Of a DNA stretch of 38,832 nucleotides, positions 6,435 to 15,222 are shown piece by piece. Below the pieces are notes generated by a model, which saw nothing but the letters and a program-made list of their open reading frames with translations, had not been told where the DNA came from and ran no database searches. The position numbers were made by a program, and so were the translations under genes. Source of the DNA: Deltaproteobacteria bacterium (lineage in GTDB: Bacteria > Desulfobacterota > Desulfobacteria > Desulfobacterales > UBA5852); NCBI GenBank assembly GCA_020444045.1, contig JAHLLS010000036.1, positions 1 to 38,832 of the forward strand, in the 5' to 3' direction. The first letter of the stretch is position 1. Each line of letters begins with the position of its first letter.

Positions 6435-8366
6435 TCAGTTAAGCGCCGTCACCAGCATATCCCCGATCATTTTACCGAAGCGGGAGGGATTGTCCAGTTT
6501 ACCACCCTCGCCGATAACGGCCAGGTCATAAAGCAGGTGGCTGTAATCCGCCAGTCGCGGATCTTCGGGATTCTCCTTGTAGACGTCATGGATTTTTTCC
6601 ATGACCGGATGCGATGTATTGAGTTCCAGAACACGCTTCACCTTGGGGAGATCCTGTCCGGTGGCTTTCATGATCTTTTCCATGTAACCGCTCATATCCA
6701 TGGCGTCGCCGGCAAGACAGGCCACGGAATCCAATAGTCGGGATGAGCGTTTGACTTCTTTGACGTCATCCTGCAGGGTTTTGCGAATCGCCGCAAAAAG
6801 ATCGGCAAAGCGGTCATCATCTTTCTTTTCGTCTTTTTCCTCCAGATCCAGATCCCCTTTTTCAGCACTTTTGAGCGGCTTGCCGTCATACTCTTTGAGG
6901 GACTGGATGGCCCATTCGTCCACCGGATCGGTCATCAGCAGGACTTCATAGTCTTTGGCCTTGAGCTGCTCCAGATGCGGGCTGTTGAGCAACGCCGCCG
7001 GATTCTCGCCGGTCAGGTAATAAATGGCTTCCTGGCCCTCCTGCATACGATCGACATACTCCCGCAGGGATACCCACTGGTCATCGGATTTGGTCGTCTT
7101 ATACCGCACCAGGTCCGCCAGTTTGGCTTGTTGGGTCGTATCGGTGTAAAGACCGATTTTGAGGATCGGCCCGAACTCTTTGTAAAACGCATGGTATGCT
7201 TCGGGTTCCATGCCCTTGAGCAACTCAAAAAGCTTTTTGACCAGATTCTTGCGAATATTCAGCACCAGGCGATCCTGCTGCAGTATCTCCCGGCTGATAT
7301 TCAGATTGAGATCCGGGGCATCCACCACCCCTTTGACGAAACTGAAGTATTCCGGCAGGAGCTCCCGGCAATCGTCCATGATGAACACCCGGCGGCAATA
7401 CAGGTGAACCCCGTGCTTGGCGTCCGGCTGGAAAAGATCCAGCGGGGCTTTGGAGGGGATGTAGAGCAATGCCGTGTACTCGGTGGTGCCTTCCATTTTG
7501 AAGTGTACATGGGTCTGGGGCGGATTCCAGTCATGACTGATGTGGGTGTAGAATTCCTTGTATTCGTCGTCGGTGATGCTTTTCTTGTCCCGGGCCCAGA
7601 TGGCCTTCATGGAATTGAGGGTTTCCTCTTTGACCACGGTGCGGGTCGTTTCACCCACCGGCTTGCCGTCACCATCCAGAATTTGTTCGTCCTCGGGTAT
7701 CGGCTCCTGTTTTTCCACATCCATCACGATCGGGTAGGATACAAAATCGGAATGCTTTTTGATGATGCCGCGCAGGGTCCATTCATCCGTATAGTCGGGC
7801 TGGTCTTTCCCAGCGGGACGTAATTCAAGCGTTATGGTGGTGCCCCGCTCCGGCTTGTCGGTCTCTTCCACCGTGTAGGTGCCGTCGCCCGCCGATTCCC
7901 AACGCGTTGCCGTCGTTTCACCCGCCGCGCGGGTCACCAGCGTTACCTTGTCGGCCACGATAAACGCACTGTAAAACCCGACCCCGAACTGCCCGATGAG
8001 CTCGGGCGTGAGGTTGTCTTTGTCCTTGAGGGCTTCAATGGCTTCGAGAAAAGCCGCGGTGCCGCTGCGGGCAATCGTGCCGATGTTTTCGTTGACTTCA
8101 TCGTAAGTCATCCCGATGCCGTTGTCGGCAATTTCAATGGTACGCTTGATACCATCGCGGGTTATTTTGATTTTGAACTCGTTGTCCTCGCCCAGAAGAT
8201 CTGGTTCGGTCTGGGCTTTAAAGCGAAGCTTGTCAATGGCATCGGACGCATTCGATATGAGTTCGCGGAGGAAAATATCGCTGTTGGAATACAGCGAATT
8301 GATGATCAATTTTAGGACCTGCCGGACTTCGGTTTGGAACTGTCGGGTTTCTTTGCGCGCGGTCAT
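6435..8366 (-). CDS. htpG: molecular chaperone HtpG (Hsp90)
   Basis: A full-length bacterial Hsp90 of 643 residues. The N-terminal GHKL ATPase shows ELISNASDAIDKLRF (Glu35, Asn39, Asp42), DNGIGM, the lid IGTIARSGT and GQFGVGFYSAF; middle and C-terminal dimerisation domains follow. It refolds client proteins with ATP in the cytoplasm. The frame continues upstream to an ATG at 8405, but the start at 8366 gives the family-typical MTARKETRQFQTEV N-terminus, with AAGGAG about 14 bases upstream. The 8405 start would add 13 polar residues. No CIRCE element was seen; a possible sigma-70 promoter with flanking inverted repeats lies at 8448-8512. Confidence 0.95.
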   Translation of the reverse strand: MTARKETRQFQTEVRQVLKLIINSLYSNSDIFLRELISNASDAIDKLRFKAQTEPDLLGEDNEFKIKITRDGIKRTIEIADNGIGMTYDEVNENIGTIARSGTAAFLEAIEALKDKDNLTPELIGQFGVGFYSAFIVADKVTLVTRAAGETTATRWESAGDGTYTVEETDKPERGTTITLELRPAGKDQPDYTDEWTLRGIIKKHSDFVSYPIVMDVEKQEPIPEDEQILDGDGKPVGETTRTVVKEETLNSMKAIWARDKKSITDDEYKEFYTHISHDWNPPQTHVHFKMEGTTEYTALLYIPSKAPLDLFQPDAKHGVHLYCRRVFIMDDCRELLPEYFSFVKGVVDAPDLNLNISREILQQDRLVLNIRKNLVKKLFELLKGMEPEAYHAFYKEFGPILKIGLYTDTTQQAKLADLVRYKTTKSDDQWVSLREYVDRMQEGQEAIYYLTGENPAALLNSPHLEQLKAKDYEVLLMTDPVDEWAIQSLKEYDGKPLKSAEKGDLDLEEKDEKKDDDRFADLFAAIRKTLQDDVKEVKRSSRLLDSVACLAGDAMDMSGYMEKIMKATGQDLPKVKRVLELNTSHPVMEKIHDVYKENPEDPRLADYSHLLYDLAVIGEGGKLDNPSRFGKMIGDMLVTALN

Positions 8367-8669
8367 GGGTTTCTTTCGCTCTCCTTGACTGTTTGATTTT
8401 TTCATTTGCCGCCAAAAAAGACGCCCCCCAGGCTTCAGGAGACGTCATGGCGGGTGACAACCCTTTATTTTTGATTATAAAATACGTTTTAATTGGGGTT
8501 TGTCAACCCGCCCAACGCCCATATGGCGGACTTTCGGCGGCTTTTCAACCCAGTGAAGGTATGGCCGGCAGACCACCATTAAACCCGGAGGGAAACGGCA
8601 CCGTGCGGATGGTTGGGCGTGATCACCGTCGGTCTGTTGACGAACGGTTCCCCGAATCGAGAGAGGGCG
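8367..8669. other. region upstream of htpG
   Basis: No supported gene. The AT-rich core (about 8463-8495) is framed by imperfect inverted repeats GGCGGGTGACAACCC (8449-8463) and GGGTTTGTCAACCCGCC (8496-8512). The rest, toward the DUF1566 gene, shows no terminator or ORF with a ribosome binding site. Confidence 0.4.
8479..8506 (-). promoter_or_regulatory. possible htpG promoter
   Basis: On the minus strand TTGACA (8506-8501) is followed after 16 bases by TATTTT (8484-8479). The -35 box matches consensus fully and the -10 box at 4/6. It would start transcription near 8472, about 105 bases before the chosen ATG. Confidence 0.4.
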
Positions 8670-9161
8670 CTAGTCGATGGGCCTTACGGCCAGGGCCCGG
8701 TAGGCTCGATAGTGTACCATACGGTCGGTATAGGGATAGCCGCGGTGAAAATTGAAGGCCGCGGCCGTGACAGGGGAAGGCGTGTCGGCGGCCCAGACCC
8801 AGCCGCAGGACAGACGAATGGCCGGTGGCATGCGGACCACCTGCCCGCAATCGGTTTCATACCCCGCATCAGGTCGGTCTTCGACATACAACGATTTCAA
8901 CTCTTCCAGGGTCGGCAGACGCCAATCATCATAAGAGGCCTGGATCGTTTGGGGGAAGGTGAACCGAACCCAGCGCTCCGCCTGCTTCCAGCTGATATCG
9001 CCTTGATTGTCGGTCTGGGACCACATGACATTCATTAGATGGTCGGTGACCGTGCCGTCGCCGTTGTCGGAAAATCGTTCTCCGGCCCCGGCGGATGTCA
9101 GTCCGGCCACCAGACATAAAAGGACCGTGGCGACTATCCTGACGATCAAGCGTCGGGCCAT
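8670..9161 (-). CDS. secreted DUF1566 (Lcl C-terminal-type) protein
   Basis: The 163-residue protein begins after AAGGAGG with a signal peptide (about 1-27, hydrophobic core VATVLLCLVAGLTSAGA). The mature part is a single DUF1566 domain with its usual landmarks: RFSDNGDGTVTDHLMNVMWS, DDWRLPTLEELKSL and a Cys-containing CGWVWAADTPS stretch, closing with YRALAVRP. This C-type-lectin-like fold is frequent in secreted or surface proteins of deltaproteobacteria, and its ligand is usually unknown. It appears to be a single-gene unit, with no operon partner. Confidence 0.85.
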   Translation of the reverse strand: MARRLIVRIVATVLLCLVAGLTSAGAGERFSDNGDGTVTDHLMNVMWSQTDNQGDISWKQAERWVRFTFPQTIQASYDDWRLPTLEELKSLYVEDRPDAGYETDCGQVVRMPPAIRLSCGWVWAADTPSPVTAAAFNFHRGYPYTDRMVHYRAYRALAVRPID

Positions 9162-9359
9162 AGTGTCCTCCTTTCGAACGTGGCGATGGGTTAAACGCGA
9201 ATGATGGATTTCGCCGTCCCGCCGGGCGCGGTCAAGTGTTACGCGTGTCTCAGAGGCAGGATGAAATGCGACGAAAAAGCAGCCGTTACGGATACGCCCA
9301 TAAGAAATTTAAGCGGCGTTATCGTTGTGGATCAGAAAGCACCGTTGTTTTAGCACCGG

Positions 9360-9854
9360 TTAGTTCTGGTGAAACCGTTTATGCAGACGTTTCGAAATCG
9401 TTTCATCCCGATAGGAAATAAGGGTCGCCGGCGAACGACGAAATACTTTCTCCGCCACTGATCCCACCAGGACATGCTCCAGATCGGTGCGCCCTTTGGG
9501 CCCCATCACGACCACGTCGACCCCTTCTGCAACGATAAGTTTGAGAAGCGCTTCCATGGGATTGCCCACCACAAAAACAGTCCGGATCCGTTCGGGGGGA
9601 AAGTCGCTGTCGGAGATGATGTCCTCCAGAGCACGCGTGCGTTCCGCCTTGATGTTCTGGATATAGTGCTCCCCATCCACCTCGTAGCCCATGGCGGATA
9701 TCGTGCGCACGGATTCCACGTCGCGCTCGTTGATCACATTGGCAACGATCAGTTCCGCGTTGGCGCACTGTGCGAAATCGGCAGCGAAAGAAAAGGTGCC
9801 TTTGGCGTACTCGGAAAAAGCCAGGGCGACAAGGACTCTGCGAACGTTTTTCAT
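9360..9854 (-). CDS. universal stress protein (UspA family)
   Basis: A single-domain Usp of 164 residues with the N-terminal strand RRVLVALAFSEYAK and the ATP-binding signature G-x2-G-x9-G-S (GPKGRTDLEHVLVGS). It should bind ATP and dimerise in the cytoplasm. AAAGGA precedes the ATG. The gene follows the TRAP permease by 75 bases in the same direction, making it the last gene of the transporter operon. In Halomonas the Usp TeaD binds the TRAP transporter TeaABC and adjusts uptake, so a similar regulatory role here is a reasonable inference. Confidence 0.9.
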   Translation of the reverse strand: MKNVRRVLVALAFSEYAKGTFSFAADFAQCANAELIVANVINERDVESVRTISAMGYEVDGEHYIQNIKAERTRALEDIISDSDFPPERIRTVFVVGNPMEALLKLIVAEGVDVVVMGPKGRTDLEHVLVGSVAEKVFRRSPATLISYRDETISKRLHKRFHQN

Positions 9855-9929
9855 GTGAAGATCCTTTTAAAACAGAAAGCACCGCCCTCGCAGGCAACGG
9901 CGGCCGATGGTGACGATGGACGTTTTGCG

Positions 9930-12005
9930 CTAAGCCGCAGCAGTCACCGGTTCCACTTTCGGGATGCGGGGCCGCTGCATCAGGTAAATCAGACCATAGA
10001 TCCCCAGCCCGATAAGATAGGTATAGTAACGCTGTTCATGCGGTATACCGATCAACGACGCGATCAGATCCGGCCGCATGAGCGACAGGGTCACGGCCAG
10101 CAGCAGCGGCAGCTCCCAGATTTTATTTTTCGCCACGAACCAGCCCTGGGTAGCCGACGCAAACGCAAAATTCCCGACACAGGCCATCAGGAAAATCAAA
10201 ATCCCCTGGGGCCAGGAATTGACATTTTCCAAGATGAGATCGGAGTTGAAGATGAACATGAAGGGTAAAATGGCCGTGCGGATGTCGTACATAAACCCCT
10301 GGATCCCCGTCGCAATGGGCGGCGATTTGGCGATCGCCGCCGCGGCATAGGCCGCCAGCCCCACCGGCGGCGTGTCGTCCGCCAGGATGCCGAAGTAGAA
10401 GCAGAACAGATGGGCGGACATTAGGGGCACGATAAAATCGTTCATGGCACCGATGGTGACGATGGCCGGTGCCGTCAGGGACGCCATGACGATATAGGTG
10501 GCGGTGGTGGGGAGCCCCATGCCGATAATCAAGCTGGTGATGGCCGTGATGACCAGCATCAGGAAGATGTTGCCGCCGGAAAGGGTGTCGATGATGGCGG
10601 TCACCAGCTGGCCCAGACCCAGGGCCACCACCCCGACAATGATCCCGGCCGCCGCCGTGGCCAGGGCCACGGACACCATGTTACGGGCACCATTGACCAG
10701 GGCCCCGAAAATATCCTCGATACTCTGCTTGACCGCCGGCCCGATCGGTTCCTTGCGGTACATGGCCTGTACCGGCCGCTGAAGGAGCATAATGATCGCC
10801 ATGACCCAGATGGCATTAAATGCCGCCAGTTCGGGAGAGTGCCGCTCCACGATCAGTTCCCAGAGCAGCATGACAATCGGGACCAGGTAGTGCGCGCCGG
10901 TGTAAAGGGTTTTGAAAAACGGCGGCAGCTCCTTGCGCGGGATGCCGCGCAGGCCCAGCTTGGAGGCTTCGATGTGGGTAATATAAAAAAGAGCCGCATA
11001 GGAGGCGAAGGCCGGCACCGCTGCGGCTTTGATAACGTCCACGTAGGGCACGTTCACGTACTCGGCAATAATGAAGGCCGCCGCGCCCATGATGGGCGGC
11101 GCCAACTGGCCGTCCGTACTGGCGGCCACCTCTATGGCCGCCGCCTTCGTGCCGGGATAACCCACCCTTTTCATCAAGGGAATCGTGAAGGTACCGGTGG
11201 TCACGATGTTGGCAATGCTGGAGCCGGACACCAGGCCGGTCAGCCCGCTGCCCATGACGGCCGCCTTGGCCGGCCCCCCTTTGAAGCCTCCCAGCAGGCT
11301 CAGGGCGATGCGGATAAAATACTGGCCGGCGCCGGCCTTGTCCAACATGGCGCCGAACAGCACGAAAAGGAATACGATCGTTGCGGACACGTCCAGCGGA
11401 ATCCCGTAAATGCCTTCCGTGGACATGGTCATCTGGCCCACGAAGCGGTTCATGGAAACGCCCTTGAAGGCGATCAGGTCCGGCATGTAGGGTCCCATGA
11501 AGGCGTAAAAGATAAAGAGACCGGCAATAACGGGCAGGGCCGGGCCAATCACCCGCCGGGCCGCTTCCAGCAGCAGCACCGTCAATACCAGCCCCATGAC
11601 GATGTCGCGCAGATTGGGGTTTCCGTAGCGCATGGTAATGCCGGTGTAGTCGATCGCGATGTAGAGTGCCGCCAGTCCGGCAACGGTAGCCATTATGAAG
11701 TCGAAGACCGGGATTCGGTCGGTGGCGGACAGAAACTTTAGACCAAAGCGGGCTTTCTTCAGGGTGGGATAATTGAGAAAAACGATAAACATGGCAAACC
11801 CCAGGTGAATGGCCCGGGTATAAGTGGAATCGAGCACCCAGAAACTGGCGATGGAAAGCTGGAAAAAACTCCACGCCACAGCCACCGTGGGGATGATATA
11901 GCGGGTCGCCCCCTTGGGCCGTCGGCCGACGCCTTCCTCCTCTTCAGCCATGCGCTTGGCGAGTTCCAGGCCCTCATCCTTTTCCGTCACTTCATGATTG
12001 CTCAT
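9930..12005 (-). CDS. TRAP transporter fused permease (DctQM type, TAXI family)
   Basis: This 691-residue membrane protein fuses the small four-helix and large twelve-helix TRAP permease subunits. After a charged cytoplasmic N-terminus come about four helices (residues 40-150), then the DctM-like part with glycine-rich re-entrant stretches such as MGSGLTGLVSGSSIANIVTTGTFTIPLM and IGMGLPTTATYIVMASL. TRAP transporters take up organic acids or amino acids with Na+ or H+, fed by a periplasmic binding protein. AGGTGG five bases before 12005 selects this ATG over a TTG start 24 bases upstream. The binding protein gene lies 217 bases upstream and the Usp gene 75 bases downstream. The substrate cannot be told from the sequence. 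Confidence 0.92.
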   Translation of the reverse strand: MSNHEVTEKDEGLELAKRMAEEEEGVGRRPKGATRYIIPTVAVAWSFFQLSIASFWVLDSTYTRAIHLGFAMFIVFLNYPTLKKARFGLKFLSATDRIPVFDFIMATVAGLAALYIAIDYTGITMRYGNPNLRDIVMGLVLTVLLLEAARRVIGPALPVIAGLFIFYAFMGPYMPDLIAFKGVSMNRFVGQMTMSTEGIYGIPLDVSATIVFLFVLFGAMLDKAGAGQYFIRIALSLLGGFKGGPAKAAVMGSGLTGLVSGSSIANIVTTGTFTIPLMKRVGYPGTKAAAIEVAASTDGQLAPPIMGAAAFIIAEYVNVPYVDVIKAAAVPAFASYAALFYITHIEASKLGLRGIPRKELPPFFKTLYTGAHYLVPIVMLLWELIVERHSPELAAFNAIWVMAIIMLLQRPVQAMYRKEPIGPAVKQSIEDIFGALVNGARNMVSVALATAAAGIIVGVVALGLGQLVTAIIDTLSGGNIFLMLVITAITSLIIGMGLPTTATYIVMASLTAPAIVTIGAMNDFIVPLMSAHLFCFYFGILADDTPPVGLAAYAAAAIAKSPPIATGIQGFMYDIRTAILPFMFIFNSDLILENVNSWPQGILIFLMACVGNFAFASATQGWFVAKNKIWELPLLLAVTLSLMRPDLIASLIGIPHEQRYYTYLIGLGIYGLIYLMQRPRIPKVEPVTAAA

Positions 12006-12173
12006 CGCGCCACCTAAATGTTTGGACAACCGGAGAAGAAAACATCGCCGGGTCTGTTTTTCAGCATTCAGCCGGTTGAATCAACCGCGTATCCGCCGTT
12101 GATTCCAAGTACGCTCAATCACCAGAGGAAACACCGGATCGGCTGTGGATCACATGCGCACCTATCGGTGAAT

Positions 12174-12206
12174 CGGCGGGCGGCACCATTGACATGCCGC
12201 CCGCCG
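12174..12206 (-). other. strong hairpin between binding protein and permease genes
   Basis: Perfect 12-base arms (CGGCGGGCGGCA at 12174-12185 and its complement at 12195-12206) with a 9-base loop start 17 bases after the stop of the binding protein gene. There is no T-run. It probably protects the 3' end of the binding-protein message or partly stops transcription, so that more binding protein than permease is made. Confidence 0.6.
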
Positions 12207-12222
12207 CAATGGGCAAAGCCGT

Positions 12223-13212
12223 CTATTTCAGGCCTACTTCTTTGTAATACTTCATGGCGCCCGGATGAATCGGGGCCGAAAGACCTTCCAGCATGCCCTC
12301 TTTGGTCAGGACGGCGTAGGCCGGATGCAGTTTCTTGAAGGTGTCGAAGTTATCGAACACTTCTTTGGTGATGGCATAAACCACCTCATCCGGTACCGCG
12401 GCGGAGGTGCAGAAAGTTGCCTTCACGCCAAAGGTCGGAACGTCGGCGTCATTGACCGCGCCAGGGTAATCGGCCACAGGTACAAACGATTTGGCGTAGT
12501 AGGAATTGTCAGCCACCAGTTTGTCGATACCCGGGCCTTCGATGGGAACAAACATGACTTTGGTCTTGCCGGCCGTGGCTTCCTTGAAAGCGCCACTGGG
12601 ATGCCCAACCGTGTAGAAGAACGCATCGATACGGCCGTCCTGCAGCAGGCCGGGGGCTTCGGCGGCCTTGATGTATTCAGCCTTGAGGTCCGTTTCAGGA
12701 TCCAAACCGACCGCCTTCAGGGTGTCCTTGGAATTTTGCAAATGGCCCGATCCCGGATTGCCGAGATTGACGCGTTTGCCTTTCAGGTCCATGACTGTTT
12801 TGATGCCGGAATCCACCGAAGCACATAAAGTCACTGATTCCGGATGGATGCTGAAGACCGCCCGCAGGTCGGGCTGGGGCTTGCCGGCCCATTCGGACCC
12901 TTCTTCGCCTTTATAGGCCTGGTACTGGCGATCGGATTGCACCACACCGAATTCCAGATCGCCGGCCATGATGGCATTGACGTTGAACGCCGAGCCACCG
13001 GTGGACTCCACCGTGGCCCGGATGCCGTATTCTTCGCGTTTGGCGTTCACCATCTTGGCAATGGCGCCGCCCGTGGGATAATAGACTCCTGTAATCCCGC
13101 CGGTGCCGATGGTGACGAAAGTGGTTTTAGCCTGGACGTCTGCCGGCGCTCCGCCCATCATCAGGGTGAGGCCGAAAACGACTGCGATGGTCAACATGAG
13201 TGTTTTTTTCAT
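12223..13212 (-). CDS. TAXI-family TRAP transporter solute-binding protein
   Basis: The 329-residue protein starts after AAGGAGG with a signal peptide (MKKTLMLTIAVVFGL..., cleavage near VQA). The mature part has the TAXI hallmark TIGTGGITGVYYPTGGAIAKMVN and VESTGGSAFNVNAIMAGDLEFGVVQSD, typical of the family that binds substrates such as glutamate or other carboxylates. It delivers the ligand from the periplasm to the fused permease encoded next. The frame is open 14 codons further upstream (13254), but that extension lacks a ribosome binding site and would bury the signal peptide. The 5' region is AT-rich. Confidence 0.92.
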   Translation of the reverse strand: MKKTLMLTIAVVFGLTLMMGGAPADVQAKTTFVTIGTGGITGVYYPTGGAIAKMVNAKREEYGIRATVESTGGSAFNVNAIMAGDLEFGVVQSDRQYQAYKGEEGSEWAGKPQPDLRAVFSIHPESVTLCASVDSGIKTVMDLKGKRVNLGNPGSGHLQNSKDTLKAVGLDPETDLKAEYIKAAEAPGLLQDGRIDAFFYTVGHPSGAFKEATAGKTKVMFVPIEGPGIDKLVADNSYYAKSFVPVADYPGAVNDADVPTFGVKATFCTSAAVPDEVVYAITKEVFDNFDTFKKLHPAYAVLTKEGMLEGLSAPIHPGAMKYYKEVGLK

Positions 13213-13544
13213 AGAATCCTCCTTGGACATATAGCGTTTAAAGCACACACGCATCGTGTGGCCAGGTTGGCGTCGGAAACTTGCCTCCTTTCTGGTGATA
13301 GCCTATTAAAATGGCAAACTATGAGTAATCATTAGAAAATGTAACTTATGCAGACGTTGTCCTTTTTCTCTAACAGATCCGGCTTGCGAGCGCAACCCCA
13401 CGTTATGATAGCAAGAAAACGTCACCGCACGTCAATGCCCGCCATGATTGACATTGCACGAAAAGCCCCCTATTTGAAGGTCGCACACGCAATGACACTG
13501 TATCACCATCTGAAGGGCATGCTTCCATCATAAGGATATCGTCC
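13213..13544. other. divergent intergenic region, TRAP operon / glycosyltransferase
   Basis: No supported gene. It is AT-rich around 13305-13350, where promoters for both directions are likely but no hexamer pair is convincing. A GAAAGGAGGCAAG on the minus strand (about 13280-13292) looks like a ribosome binding site, but no start codon follows it. Confidence 0.4.
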
Positions 13545-14426
13545 GTGAACCAGCACATGGCCTCCTGCCGGGTCTCCGTTATCATCCCGACCTACAACCG
13601 CTCCTGGTGCCTGGCGGAAGCGATTGATTCGGTGCTTTCACAGACGCACAACAATATGGAGTTGATCGTGGTGGATGATGGGTCCACGGATGAGACGCCG
13701 GGGCTATTGTCCCGCTATGGCAGCCGCCTTCGATGCCTGCGGCAGACCAACCGGGGCGTCAGCGCGGCGCGCAACCACGGTATACAGGCCGCCGACGGCG
13801 TCCTGATCGCCTTTCTGGATTCGGACGATACCTGGCAGCCGGACAAACTGGCCCGCCAGGTGGAATTTTTCAATCGTCAGCCCGATGCCAAGATCTGCCA
13901 GACCGAAGAAACCTGGATTCGCCGGGGGGTGCGCGTCAACCCCAAGCGCCGCCACCGTAAGCCCTCCGGCTGGATCTTCGAGGCCTCCCTGGCGCTTTGC
14001 CTGGTCAGCCCGTCGGCGGTCATGATGCGCCGGGAACTGCTGGAAGAAATGGGGGGCTTCGACGAGTCCCTTGCGGCCTGCGAAGATTACGACCTCTGGC
14101 TGCGGGTCAGCCTGCGCTATCCCATCCACCTGATTGATGACGCACTGGTGGTCAAACGCGGCGGCCATGACGACCAACTCTCCCGGCAGCACAGCCTGGA
14201 TCGGTATCGCATTCAATCTCTGGCAAAAATCATCAGCAGCGAGGGCATCAGCGACGACCAGGCTCTGGCGGCAGCCGCCATGCTGCGTAAGAAATGCCGG
14301 ATTTATGCCGCCGGCTGCCGTAAACACGGCCGGATCAAAGAGGCGAAAGCATACGAAATGTTGGCCGAACAAGACCGCGCGCAACGACTTGACCCCGATC
14401 ACGCCCTCCAGGGAGTTCTCAAGTAG
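13545..14426 (+). CDS. family 2 glycosyltransferase
   Basis: The 293-residue enzyme has a GT-A fold N-terminus: VSVIIPTYNRSWCLAEAIDSVL, the nucleotide-binding LIVVDDGSTDET, NRGVSAARNHGI and the metal-binding LDSDDTW. An acceptor-side CEDYDLWLRVS follows near residues 180-190. It would transfer a sugar from a nucleotide sugar to a glycan or other acceptor on the cytoplasmic side. AAGGA eight bases before the GTG at 13545 supports this start; ATG 13557 is an alternative. It stands alone, without other glycan genes nearby. Its last 28 bases overlap the 3' end of the convergent CPBP protease gene. Confidence 0.9.
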   Translation: MNQHMASCRVSVIIPTYNRSWCLAEAIDSVLSQTHNNMELIVVDDGSTDETPGLLSRYGSRLRCLRQTNRGVSAARNHGIQAADGVLIAFLDSDDTWQPDKLARQVEFFNRQPDAKICQTEETWIRRGVRVNPKRRHRKPSGWIFEASLALCLVSPSAVMMRRELLEEMGGFDESLAACEDYDLWLRVSLRYPIHLIDDALVVKRGGHDDQLSRQHSLDRYRIQSLAKIISSEGISDDQALAAAAMLRKKCRIYAAGCRKHGRIKEAKAYEMLAEQDRAQRLDPDHALQGVLK

Positions 14427-15196
14427 GGTCGCGGCAGAAACACGATTGACAGGACGGCCGCCAGCCCCCAGACGAGGTAGCCATAGGAGGAACTCGGATA
14501 GCGAAGGGTAAAGGCAATGAAATTGGCGCCCTCGTGGAACAGAATCGCCACCAGAATACTGCCCCCGCTCCTATTGACAAGCATTCCCATGATGATGGAC
14601 CAACAGGTCAGGAGGAACACGAATAATAAGATCGAATCCCCGTACTGATAGGACCCTCGCAGCCAGAACAAGGGTAAATGCCACAACGCCCATATCACAC
14701 CAACCGCGATATTGCCCCCCAACGCCCCCAGGTGGCGCTGCAGCACCGGCAATGCCAGCCCGCGCCAGCCGATTTCTTCGCCAAATCCGTTGTAAAGGAG
14801 AAAAAACAGCAGAAACCCTGGCCCGAAAGCCGGCACGAACCAGTGTTGCGGCGCACTGGCGCCCAGAAAAAGCATGGCCATCGCGGCATTGATTCCCGTG
14901 ACTGCGAAAGGGATCAGGATGGCCGCCAGATACCAAAATGGCGAAAAGCGCCAGGTCAGGGAACGTTGCATCAAGCGGCGCAGACCGTCGCGTCTCTCAA
15001 AAACCAACACCGCAAAAATGGCGCACGACGACGGGAGCGCTGCGCCGACCAGATAGAACAAGCCGCCCGGAGCCCGCGGATCCATCGAAAAAGGGATCTC
15101 AAACCACCTCCCCAACCCAAACAGGCCCCAAATCGCGCCATAGGCCAGCAATATAAAGAGCATAAACGAAGATGTACTTTTGGTTGCATCTTCCAT
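14399..15196 (-). CDS. CPBP-family intramembrane metalloprotease
   Basis: A 265-residue multi-pass membrane protein with about eight hydrophobic segments and the three motifs of the Abi/CAAX-protease (CPBP) family: EEIGWR (Glu140, Glu141, Arg145), ALWHLP (His173) and FHEGAN (His221, Asn225). These residues bind zinc in Rce1-type intramembrane proteases. The bacterial substrate is unknown; relatives act in prenyl-protein or peptide processing or in bacteriocin self-immunity. AGGGGA precedes the ATG. The gene lies 26 bases downstream of hrpA in the same direction, so it can be co-transcribed. Confidence 0.88.
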   Translation of the reverse strand: MEDATKSTSSFMLFILLAYGAIWGLFGLGRWFEIPFSMDPRAPGGLFYLVGAALPSSCAIFAVLVFERRDGLRRLMQRSLTWRFSPFWYLAAILIPFAVTGINAAMAMLFLGASAPQHWFVPAFGPGFLLFFLLYNGFGEEIGWRGLALPVLQRHLGALGGNIAVGVIWALWHLPLFWLRGSYQYGDSILLFVFLLTCWSIIMGMLVNRSGGSILVAILFHEGANFIAFTLRYPSSSYGYLVWGLAAVLSIVFLPRPYLRTPWRA

Positions 15197-15222
15197 CTGA
15201 GTTCCCCTGACCCCATGCCCTG

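Noticed and set aside
6975..7823. 282-codon plus-strand ORF inside htpG
   Set aside because: Antisense shadow; no ribosome binding site and no family resemblance.
10816..11874. 352-codon ORF in another frame of the TRAP permease gene
   Set aside because: Shadow frame, low-complexity and without membrane-protein character.
13348..13533. 61-codon plus-strand ORF before the glycosyltransferase
   Set aside because: No ribosome binding site and unnatural composition; the stretch is a divergent promoter region.
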